Assembly: GCA_030614485.1 (NCBI GenBank)
Contig: JAUWTY010000014.1
Location: 1 to 13,001, forward strand
Direction of reading: 5' to 3'
Source: Methanosarcinales archaeon
GTDB taxonomy: Archaea; Halobacteriota; Methanosarcinia; Methanosarcinales; Methanocomedenaceae
Length of the DNA stretch: 13,001 nucleotides
Numbering within the stretch: the first letter of the stretch is position 1; each line of letters opens with the position of its first letter. Positions 1 through 5,848 of this stretch are shown here, one piece after another. Below the pieces are notes generated by a model. The model ran no database searches. It had not been told where the DNA came from and saw only the letters and a program-made list of their open reading frames with translations. Position numbers and translations under genes: made by a program.

Positions 1-123
1 CATTTCCTTATACATTAAATCAAGTAAAGATCTCACTATAGCTATCCGTCGTTCGCCCCCATTCGCTGCTATCCTGCACTCAAAAGACCGCCATAATTTA
101 TGCTACCGCCACAAGCTGCTGCA

Positions 124-137
124 TCCGGTGCACCGGA
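124..137. repeat. 14-bp perfect palindrome downstream of the nuclease-like gene
   Basis: The sequence TCCGGTGCACCGGA is a perfect 14-bp palindrome. It lies 9 nt beyond the stop codon of the minus-strand gene at 147-638. As RNA it could fold only with almost no loop, so it resembles a dyad protein site more than a normal terminator, and no T tract follows it. The rest of 1-146 shows no convincing coding sequence. Confidence 0.4.
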
Positions 138-146
138 ATAATGGGA

Positions 147-638
147 TTACCCTTCCACCCACCTTTTGGCATCAATCCTGTACAGCCCCCCAACCCGCTC
201 AATCTTAGGGAATTCCCTGATCTCATCCACCTTGAAGCCTTTTCCCCCTTCATCAAACCTTCCACTCACCACATTCCATGGAATAGCAAAGGCAACCCGC
301 CCCTTGCCTACACCCTGCCGCAGTTCCACTGCTAAAAAACCTTTCCTTCCTGACAGCCTGAGGTAATCCGACATCCTGTCCACCTGGTGCGCCCCCTGTT
401 TGTCTGTTGTGAAATGCTGGGTGAAATATAGTGCTTTTGCCCCCTTGTCAGTAGAGATGCTCTTGCACTCGATACCAAGGTAGTAGTCAGGGTGAAGTGA
501 ATCTACTATCACATCCAGGAACTGGTGGGTGAACCTGTGCTGCTTGAGTCTGAAGGCGATTCCTTTGATACCGTTTTCCTGGAAAAATATGTTGAATGAT
601 TTTACAAGCTGTCGTTCGAACTCTGTCATGTTTTGCAC
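147..638 (-). CDS. PD-(D/E)XK nuclease-like protein (Hjc-like fold), 160-163 aa
   Basis: This is probably a small nuclease of the restriction-endonuclease-like fold. Counting from the first possible start, an N-terminal Glu (E8) is followed by LDVIVD (D42, D46) and then IECKS (E57, K59). The order Glu, Asp, then Glu-X-Lys after about 15 residues is the active-site layout of archaeal Holliday junction resolvases (Hjc) and related PD-(D/E)XK enzymes. A Gln-containing helix (HQVDRM, from 84) and a strand FLAVELRQ (101-108) also suit that fold. The length is somewhat above that of Hjc. The first start is GTG at 638; an ATG at 629 has a GGTG six bases upstream and is the more likely start, giving 160 aa. 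A possible minus-strand TATA-like stretch lies around 671-682. The nuclease fold is inferred from motifs; the specific role (resolvase, repair nuclease or other) is unknown. Confidence 0.75.
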   Translation of the reverse strand: MQNMTEFERQLVKSFNIFFQENGIKGIAFRLKQHRFTHQFLDVIVDSLHPDYYLGIECKSISTDKGAKALYFTQHFTTDKQGAHQVDRMSDYLRLSGRKGFLAVELRQGVGKGRVAFAIPWNVVSGRFDEGGKGFKVDEIREFPKIERVGGLYRIDAKRWVEG

Positions 639-736
639 CGCGTTTTATTGCTGTAGTGTTTTAGCGATAACCATTTTAATGTTACTATCAGGACATTGCA
701 ATTTGGTACTACCATTTACCATCAGGTTTAACTTAA

Positions 737-940
737 ATGAAATCGTATCAGGGGTCGATGAAAAAGATATTCCTGGAGATAGGTTCTTCAGTAGGCCTTG
801 TAATTGTGTTCATAATAGGCCTGGTCATAATTAATACAAAATTTTTAGCTAATGCTGCGTATGGTAATGTTGCTCTCCTTTTAGTTTTCGTAATCATTGC
901 CAGCTTTATCGGTTTTAAGCTTGCCGAAATTCCAGATTAG
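737..940 (+). CDS. small two-helix membrane protein, function unknown
   Basis: I do not recognise a family. The 67-residue protein has two strongly hydrophobic segments, about residues 17-33 and 44-61, joined by a short polar linker (NTKFLANAAYGN), and a short charged tail (KLAEIPD). This suggests a helical-hairpin inner-membrane protein. A second ATG at 758 (MKKIFLEIG) would give 60 aa and starts with a Lys pair before the first helix. It follows AGGGG by three bases, while the ATG at 737 follows AGG at about ten bases, so the start is undecided. The gene diverges from the nuclease-like gene and lies 76 nt before the Roadblock gene, which has its own promoter, so no operon is implied. The evidence that it is real is its composition and position. 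Confidence 0.55.
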   Translation: MKSYQGSMKKIFLEIGSSVGLVIVFIIGLVIINTKFLANAAYGNVALLLVFVIIASFIGFKLAEIPD

Positions 941-968
941 CATCTTTCCCAGACACAAGGGAAATGTA

Positions 969-978
969 TTTATATAAG
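969..978 (+). promoter_or_regulatory. archaeal TATA box for the Roadblock gene
   Basis: TTTATATAAG is a near-consensus archaeal TATA box. Its centre is about 43 nt upstream of the ATG at 1017, which places transcription start near 998-1002 and gives a leader of about 15-20 nt. No Shine-Dalgarno sequence is visible in that leader. Confidence 0.6.
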
Positions 979-1016
979 ATATCCTTTCATTTTATTAATT
1001 AATCATTCTGACAAAC

Positions 1017-1385
1017 ATGTCTCTAAATATGAAAATGGACTTAATGTTCCAGCAGGTACAAAAAGACCTGTCAAATCTGAAAGGAGTGAAGAAATCACTG
1101 GTTTCCAGCCAGGATGGCTATATCCTTAGCCAACCAGCCGAGTCCAGGCTAGAATTATTTGCCAAGACATCAGCAGCCATGTTAAAGACCGCAGATGCAG
1201 CCTCTGCAAAAGTGGGTAAGAATTTTTCACAACATGTGGTCATCGACTATCCGGATGAGAAGCTCATAGCTGTTCGTGCAGGCCCCAAGGCCATCGTGGC
1301 TGTACTTACAGGAACTGGTACCGGACTTGACCCAATCATGACAGAACTGGACAAGGCCGCTGAGAAGGTCCGTGAGATAATATAG
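1017..1385 (+). CDS. Roadblock/LC7 domain protein
   Basis: This 122-residue protein is essentially one Roadblock/LC7 domain. It has an amphipathic helix (about 8-21), then the strand signature GVKKSLVSSQDGYIL (23-37), a long Ala-rich helix (about 48-66), two strands (HVVIDYPDEKLIAVRA and AIVAVLTG), and a C-terminal helix ending REII. In archaea and bacteria such proteins usually dimerise and regulate or scaffold small Ras-like GTPases. No GTPase is encoded beside it here, so a partner is unknown. The first ATG (1017) is used; in-frame ATGs at 1029 and 1035 are possible because no ribosome-binding site marks the start. The strong TATA box upstream suggests it is transcribed on its own. Confidence 0.85.
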   Translation: MSLNMKMDLMFQQVQKDLSNLKGVKKSLVSSQDGYILSQPAESRLELFAKTSAAMLKTADAASAKVGKNFSQHVVIDYPDEKLIAVRAGPKAIVAVLTGTGTGLDPIMTELDKAAEKVREII

Positions 1386-1396
1386 CCCCTAAAACT

Positions 1397-1406
1397 AAAT
1401 ATTTAA
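1397..1406 (+). promoter_or_regulatory. TATA box and Shine-Dalgarno for kae1
   Basis: AAATATTTAA fits an archaeal TATA element and predicts transcription start near 1428. The short leader then carries GAGGT at 1444-1448, five bases before a TTG at 1454. This strong ribosome-binding site is what decides the unusual TTG start. Confidence 0.5.
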
Positions 1407-1453
1407 GGGTCTTGAATACTGTTTTAGCGTTTAGCATATTTTGAGGTAGAACC

Positions 1454-2461
1454 TTGTTAAGCACATCAGGACCCATTATTCTTGGAATCGAAGGCACTGC
1501 CTGGAATCTGAGTGCAGCTATCGTAGACGAAAATGATGTGATAGTCGAGTCTACAGCTACCTATAAACCTCCTACCGGTGGCATTCATCCCAGAGAGGCA
1601 TCCCAGCACCATGCAGACCATGTAGGGCCAGTAATTACAAAGGTTCTTTCAGAGGCAAAGGACAATGGAATCACTTCTTCTGACATAGATGCTGTAGCCT
1701 TCTCCCAGGGTCCGGGCCTGGGACCATGCCTGCGCACCGTAGCCACAGCTGCCAGGGCACTGTCCCTATCGCTTGATGTCCCACTCATAGGTGTGAACCA
1801 TTGCATAGCCCACATCGAAGTGGGACGCTGGAAAACTGATGCCTGGGACCCGGTGGTGTTGTATGTAAGCGGAGCAAATTCCCAGGTACTGGCATATAGG
1901 AAGGAGCGATACCGGGTATTCGGGGAGACTCTGGATATCGGAATCGGAAATTCTTTAGATAAATTTGCCAGGGGGGTGGGCCTTCAACACCCTGGCGGCC
2001 CAAAGATAGAGGAACTGGCCAAAGGAGCTACATCATACATCCCCCTGCCCTATGTTGTCAAAGGTATGGATTTCTCCTTTTCCGGCCTGTCCACGGCAGC
2101 GTCCAACGCCCTGCAAAAATCCTCGCTGGAAGATGTTTGTTTTTCCCTGCAGGAGAACGCATTCGCTATGCTGGTAGAGGTAACCGAGCGGGCCGTGGCG
2201 CACACGGGCAAGGACGAGGTACTGCTGGCCGGTGGCGTAGGTGCCAATATACGTTTGCAGGAGATGCTTGAGATCATGTGCCATGAGCGTGGTATCCGGT
2301 TTTATGTCCCAGAGCGTCGGTTCATGGGAGACAACGGTAGTATGATCGCATACCTGGGACTGCTCATGTACCAGCAAAACACATTTACATCCATTAAGCA
2401 ATCCTATGCCATGCCTAATTACAGACCTGACGATACACCCGTGACCTGGTGGCAAGGCTGA
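1454..2461 (+). CDS. kae1: tRNA N6-threonylcarbamoyladenosine synthase subunit Kae1 (TsaD/Kae1 family)
   Basis: Kae1 is the catalytic subunit of the KEOPS complex. It transfers the threonylcarbamoyl group from threonylcarbamoyl-AMP to A37 of ANN-decoding tRNAs in the cytoplasm. The 335-residue protein shows the ASKHA ATP-binding fold: GIEGTAWNLSAAI (11-23), SQGPGLGPCLRT (84-95), the metal ligands in NHCIAH (H116, H120), YVSGANS (137-143), a GNSLDKFAR stretch (165-173), the AGGVGAN nucleotide loop (259-265), and the third metal ligand in MGDNG (D293). Translation starts at TTG 1454, supported by GAGGT just upstream. In many methanogens, such as Methanocaldococcus and Methanosarcina, Kae1 is fused to the Bud32 kinase. 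Here the protein stops after RPDDTPVTWWQG, at the usual end of the Kae1 domain, and the next gene is rfcL. Bud32 must therefore be encoded elsewhere if KEOPS is intact. Confidence 0.95.
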   Translation: MLSTSGPIILGIEGTAWNLSAAIVDENDVIVESTATYKPPTGGIHPREASQHHADHVGPVITKVLSEAKDNGITSSDIDAVAFSQGPGLGPCLRTVATAARALSLSLDVPLIGVNHCIAHIEVGRWKTDAWDPVVLYVSGANSQVLAYRKERYRVFGETLDIGIGNSLDKFARGVGLQHPGGPKIEELAKGATSYIPLPYVVKGMDFSFSGLSTAASNALQKSSLEDVCFSLQENAFAMLVEVTERAVAHTGKDEVLLAGGVGANIRLQEMLEIMCHERGIRFYVPERRFMGDNGSMIAYLGLLMYQQNTFTSIKQSYAMPNYRPDDTPVTWWQG

Positions 2462-2500
2462 AAGCTATCAATTTCCAGATAAAATAGGGGGCTACATTAT

Positions 2501-2561
2501 GTATATTTATGTGGATTTATGCTTAAATCCCGACAACTGCGGTAAAAAGGAATACTTATTT
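2501..2561 (+). promoter_or_regulatory. upstream region of rfcL with two TATA-like elements
   Basis: Two AT-rich elements resemble archaeal TATA boxes: GTATATTTAT at 2501-2510, and ATACTTATTT at 2552-2561 preceded by the purine-rich GGTAAAAAGG. The second predicts transcription start close to the ATG at 2587, which would give a leaderless rfcL mRNA. The first predicts a start near 2531 and a short leader carrying AAGG at 2547-2550. The choice between them is unresolved. Confidence 0.35.
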
Positions 2562-2562
2562 T

Positions 2563-4050
2563 ATGCCTGCAGTCAACATAGGGCCGATGAGTACAGAGTC
2601 ACTGGAATGGGCAGAAAAATACCGGCCCCGGAACCTTAGTGAAGTAGTAGGTCATCCAAGCATTGTAAAAGAACTGCTCAAATGGGGAGATGACTGGGAA
2701 AAGGGTGTTCCTAAGGACAGGGCTTTGATATTGCATGGAAAACCAGGCATTGGCAAGACCTCGGCAGCTTTTGCACTGGCTTCCCATATGGAATGGGACG
2801 TAATAGAACTTAATGCCAGTGACCAGCGTACAGCAAAGATAATCCAGAAAGTTGCAGGTTCTGCCAGTATGATGGGGACCTTTGATGGGACTTCAGGACG
2901 GCGCCTCGTCATTCTTGATGAAGCCGATAACCTGCACGGCAACTATGACCGGGGTGGTGCCAGGGCCATCATCAATGTTGTCAAGAACACAAAACAGCCT
3001 ATCATCCTGATAGCCAACGAGTTCTATGACATGGATTCTGCTCTTCGCTTAGCATGTAAACCGATACAGTTCCGGGTAATGAACAGCACTACCATGGTGA
3101 AAGTACTCAAATCCATCTGCAGGAAAGAAGAGGTGATGGTCGGGATAGGTGTGATAGAGCAAATTAGCGACAATGCAGGCGGAGATCTGCGAAGCGCTAT
3201 CAATGACCTGCAGGCTATTGCTATAGGGAAAAATGAACTGGAAGTGGATGATATAGTCACTGCTCCCAGGGATGCCAGGGAAACAGTTTTCAGGGCAATG
3301 GATAAGATATTCAAGGCCTCTGATATGAGGTCTGCACAGGAAGCTGCGTGGCATGTGGATGAGAGCCCTGACAACCTTATCAACTGGATAGACGAGAATA
3401 TACCTGTGGCATACAAGGATGAAAAGGATATATGTGCCGGGTTTAACCAGTTGTCGCGGGCAGACATGTTCCTGGGCCGGGTAAGGCGCAGGCAGAATTA
3501 CCGGCTGTGGCGGTATGCCAGCCTGTTCATGACCGGCGGCGTGGCCGCAGTTAAGACCCAAAACTATTCAGGTTATAACAAATACCAGGCTCCCCAGTTC
3601 TGGAGAAAGCTGGGACAGACCAGGGCAAAACGAAATGTCAGGGATTCCCTTGCAGGTAAGATAGGTGGACTGTGCCATCTATCCAAGAGATATGCCCGTT
3701 CAGACCTTATCTGGTTCTTCAAGCATGTGATGAATAGTAAAGAACATGCAGTTGATGCGGCAGCTGAGCTTGACCTGAACCCGGATGAAATAGCGTTTTT
3801 GCTGGATACAAAGGCAACAACCAAGAAAGTTAAGACCATATATGAATCAGCCCAGCAATTGATAGAGGCGGAAGTGAAGCACGATATTGAGTTGTTCGGC
3901 GGGTTCACCCATACAGCAGTGGAAGATGAACAGCAGCGTGAACTTGACTTTTCAGGGGCAGACAACGAGGGGAATGTTGATGAGCCGGCCGTAGATGAAG
4001 TTGTCAACGAAGAAAATACAAAAAACCAGAGTTCATTATTCGATTTTTGA
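2563..4050 (+). CDS. rfcL: replication factor C large subunit (clamp loader ATPase)
   Basis: RfcL is the large subunit of the archaeal clamp loader. With the small subunit it opens the PCNA ring and loads it on primed DNA using ATP. Numbered from the ATG at 2563, the AAA+ core shows EKYRPRNLSEVVGH (18-31), Walker A GKPGIGKT (59-66), Walker B LVILDEAD (115-122), a sensor-1 region ILIANE (148-153) and a sensor-2-type GGDLRSAINDLQ. The collar domain follows, then a long acidic linker and the C-terminal QSSLFDF (489-495), a classic PCNA-interacting (PIP) box. The usual N-terminus of the family begins close to the TE(S)xEWAEKYRP stretch, so the internal ATG at 2587 (MSTESLEWAEKY) is the more likely start and gives 487 aa. 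The length is normal. The gene is followed at 11 nt by tmk, and the two were probably transcribed together. Confidence 0.95.
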   Translation: MPAVNIGPMSTESLEWAEKYRPRNLSEVVGHPSIVKELLKWGDDWEKGVPKDRALILHGKPGIGKTSAAFALASHMEWDVIELNASDQRTAKIIQKVAGSASMMGTFDGTSGRRLVILDEADNLHGNYDRGGARAIINVVKNTKQPIILIANEFYDMDSALRLACKPIQFRVMNSTTMVKVLKSICRKEEVMVGIGVIEQISDNAGGDLRSAINDLQAIAIGKNELEVDDIVTAPRDARETVFRAMDKIFKASDMRSAQEAAWHVDESPDNLINWIDENIPVAYKDEKDICAGFNQLSRADMFLGRVRRRQNYRLWRYASLFMTGGVAAVKTQNYSGYNKYQAPQFWRKLGQTRAKRNVRDSLAGKIGGLCHLSKRYARSDLIWFFKHVMNSKEHAVDAAAELDLNPDEIAFLLDTKATTKKVKTIYESAQQLIEAEVKHDIELFGGFTHTAVEDEQQRELDFSGADNEGNVDEPAVDEVVNEENTKNQSSLFDF

Positions 4051-4061
4051 GGCTTTAGCAG

Positions 4062-4667
4062 ATGACGGGAAAACTGATAACACTTGAAGGTATTGATGGT
4101 TCGGGAAAATCCACGATAACTAAAAGTTTGAAACATTATTTCAAGGGAAAACCTAATGTAGTATTTACCAGGGAGCCTACCAGGGAATGGACGGGCGAGG
4201 CAGTGAACCGGGCCATCAATGAAGAAACCGACCACCTGGCAGAGTTATTCCTGTTTGTTGCAGACCATGCTAACCACCTGAGCAAAACAATAAGGCCTGG
4301 CATTGCGGATAACAAGACTGTGATATCTGACAGGTATTCTGATAGCAGATATGCATACCAGGGTGCTACATTAAAAGGAATTATCGAACAACCACTTGAA
4401 TGGGTGATGGAGCTCCATAAGGGCTGGACCGTTGTCCCGGACCTTACCATCCTGTTTGATGTCAGCCCGGAAATTGCAGTTTCAAGGGTGGGGACTCGTG
4501 ACTATCAGACTAAATTCGAGAAGATCAGTTTTCTGGAACAGGTGCGCTCAAATTACCTTAAACTAGTGGATATGCAGCCAGAGCGTTTCATTGTCGTTAA
4601 TGCAGAACAGCCATATAGTAAAGTAGAACAAGCCGTGTTCAAAGCTGTAAAAGATAATATGGCTTAA
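4062..4667 (+). CDS. tmk: thymidylate kinase
   Basis: This enzyme phosphorylates dTMP to dTDP with ATP, an essential step of dTTP synthesis. The 201-residue protein has the P-loop GIDGSGKST (10-18), the dTMP-binding FTREPTREWTG region (35-45), and the family motif SDRYSDSRYAYQG (89-101) with the DR(Y) pair at 90-92. It also has a LFDVSPEIAVSR segment (131-142) and a lid region around TRDYQTKFE. The length is typical. The ATG at 4062 follows GAGG (4049-4052), which overlaps the TGA stop of rfcL, so translation is likely coupled. Pairing with rfcL makes a small replication unit: precursor supply and the clamp loader. Confidence 0.95.
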   Translation: MTGKLITLEGIDGSGKSTITKSLKHYFKGKPNVVFTREPTREWTGEAVNRAINEETDHLAELFLFVADHANHLSKTIRPGIADNKTVISDRYSDSRYAYQGATLKGIIEQPLEWVMELHKGWTVVPDLTILFDVSPEIAVSRVGTRDYQTKFEKISFLEQVRSNYLKLVDMQPERFIVVNAEQPYSKVEQAVFKAVKDNMA

Positions 4668-4690
4668 TAAAGTACCAAAAGAATAAATGT

Positions 4691-4980
4691 AAGTGGTGGG
4701 CTGACCCTCCATATTTAGGAGGGCTCCCCATTTGGGGGACTTGCGCTTGCATTCACCCACTCTTGCGCACGTACGCACATCGTACCTATGCACCAACGTT
4801 CTTGAAATGAAGGTGGAGGTCTGACCTTCAAGACTATGTTCTGCCTTGAGCCTTTCACAACATAGTCAGATAGCTCCAATGTGTGATTGGTAATATTTAC
4901 CTTTCACTCCTTCATTGCTAGCCCACGTAGCATGCACTTCAGCTTTGCCAGTTCTTTTACTGGCATCTTAATTCTGAAGT
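4691..4980. other. non-coding hairpin array; candidate structured RNA or decayed mobile element
   Basis: The 437-nt gap between the convergent tmk and methyltransferase genes has no believable protein gene. It holds a run of exact inverted repeats: CCCTCC/GGAGGG (4705-4723), TCCCC/GGGGA (4725-4739), GTACG/CGTAC (4771-4785), TGAAGGT/ACCTTCA (4808-4830), GACTATGTT/AACATAGTC (4832-4867), GTGA..GGTAA/TTACC..TCAC (4883-4907), TGCTA/TAGCA (4916-4932), and a nested ACTTCAG/CTGAAGT with inner TGCCAGT/ACTGGCA (4936-4980). A motif of the form GGTGG then CTGACC occurs twice, near 4695-4706 and 4812-4826. Such density suggests a folded RNA, or the end structures of a lost IS200/IS605-type element. I cannot match it to a known RNA class, and the strand is unknown. 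Confidence 0.45.
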
Positions 4981-5055
4981 AATACTTATGTTGTTTTACA
5001 CTCCAATATATTTTTCGGTAAACAATCCGATAACAAAACTGGTAATTGATGAGGA

Positions 5056-5095
5056 ACAAAAAGTTGGAAAAACAATGGATTGAAACAATAAAAGA
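5056..5095 (-). terminator. poly-T terminator region of the minus-strand operon
   Basis: Read on the minus strand, just past the methyltransferase stop codon, there are T tracts of four, five and five bases (5090-5093, 5068-5072, 5058-5062). Archaeal RNA polymerase commonly terminates at such T-rich runs without a hairpin. Confidence 0.4.
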
Positions 5096-5104
5096 CTGGC
5101 AAAC

Positions 5105-5848
5105 TTAAATCGCCCTGGCAAATGTGAGAAAACCAGTGTGCCCCACTTTGCTGGTGGATGGTCGTGTTCCTCTCTCGCTGAAAGATATCTCTATTTGGGT
5201 ACACTCAAGAGTGACAACCTCTTCAAATTTTTCTATATTTATAGCCATGCGCACTTCCTTGGCCTGTTCAAAAAACGGTGAGAAAACCACAAGATATCCA
5301 CCCGGTTTCAAGACTTTAAGGACCCCCGGCACAACCTTATCTGCTGCCTGCATATCCAGTGTTACCACATCGAATGTCTCATCCAGTGAACCTATTTCTT
5401 TCACCAAATCTCCTGACCTGAATTCCACATTCGCAAGACCGGCAAGTGCTATGTTTGACTTTGCTACCTCTGCAAAATCCTCCCTGATCTCATATGTCAC
5501 CACCCTCCTGGCAATAAGCCCCAGATAAATGGCAAGAATACCTGAACCGGTGCCAGCATCAAGTACTATGTCCTCCTTATTAAGACCTGTATGGCCCATT
5601 ATCATCCCGATATCCTTTGGACTTATGGGTGCCCCGGTTCTTTTCAGGGAATTGAAAAGGTCTGCTGCCCTTAAGCGATATACTTGCATTTCAAATCCCA
5701 GGTGGGATACGATGATGTCCCTGTACTCCATGTCCAGCAGCTGACCCAATTTGAAAACCCCTACTTCAGTATGCAGGTCTTTTTCCTCTGCACTAACAAT
5801 AAACCTCTTCCCATCTCCCTTTAACAGCACAGCTTCACCCTGTTTCAA
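5105..5848 (-). CDS. trmI: TrmI-type tRNA (adenine-N1)-methyltransferase
   Basis: This 247-residue protein is a class I SAM-dependent methyltransferase of the TrmI family, which makes m1A58 (in some archaea also m1A57) in the tRNA T-loop. It has an N-terminal beta-rich domain (1-70) and then a Rossmann-like domain. Motif I is VLDAGTGSG (95-103), the SAM-ribose acidic residue is in VVTYEIRE (E120), DVVTLDMQ (160-167) sits at the catalytic-site strand, and LKPGGYLVVFSP (180-191) follows. The C-terminus RGTRPSTSKVGHTGFLTFARA is very characteristic of archaeal TrmI. The start is TTG at 5848, which overlaps the TGA stop of gpmI as TTGA, so it is translationally coupled; AAGGTG lies about eleven bases upstream. 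Family assignment is strong; the exact target base is inferred. Confidence 0.9.
   Translation of the reverse strand: MKQGEAVLLKGDGKRFIVSAEEKDLHTEVGVFKLGQLLDMEYRDIIVSHLGFEMQVYRLRAADLFNSLKRTGAPISPKDIGMIMGHTGLNKEDIVLDAGTGSGILAIYLGLIARRVVTYEIREDFAEVAKSNIALAGLANVEFRSGDLVKEIGSLDETFDVVTLDMQAADKVVPGVLKVLKPGGYLVVFSPFFEQAKEVRMAINIEKFEEVVTLECTQIEISFSERGTRPSTSKVGHTGFLTFARAI

Noticed and set aside
2..210. Open plus-strand frame running in from the window's left edge
   Set aside because: It runs antisense into the conserved C-terminus of the nuclease-like gene; its Pro- and His-rich translation shows no motif.
529..834. 101-codon plus-strand frame spanning the nuclease start and the small membrane gene
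   Set aside because: It runs antisense to the PD-(D/E)XK N-terminus and out of frame with the two-helix protein, and its sequence looks random.
2033..2455. 140-codon minus-strand open frame opposite kae1
   Set aside because: Kae1 on the plus strand is clear from catalytic motifs; the antisense frame has no motif and no promoter.
3573..4235. 220-codon minus-strand open frame opposite rfcL and tmk
   Set aside because: It is antisense to the well-supported RfcL C-terminus, its PIP box and the Tmk P-loop, has no recognisable motif, and is rich in Ser and Cys as shadow frames often are.
4913..4992. Minus-strand open stretch reading KMPVKELAKLKCMLRGL, resembling a transposase tail
   Set aside because: The upstream part of the frame is low-quality, hydrophobic AT-rich sequence without transposase motifs, and the stretch coincides with the nested hairpins, which explain it better.
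5079..5086. ATTGAAAC, resembling the end of many CRISPR repeats
   Set aside because: It occurs once, with no regularly spaced repeated copies or spacers around it; it lies in an A-rich tract that reads as a poly-T terminator on the other strand.
4986..5204. 72-codon minus-strand frame overlapping the end of trmI
   Set aside because: It overlaps the conserved C-terminus of TrmI in another frame and shows no domain or ribosome-binding site.
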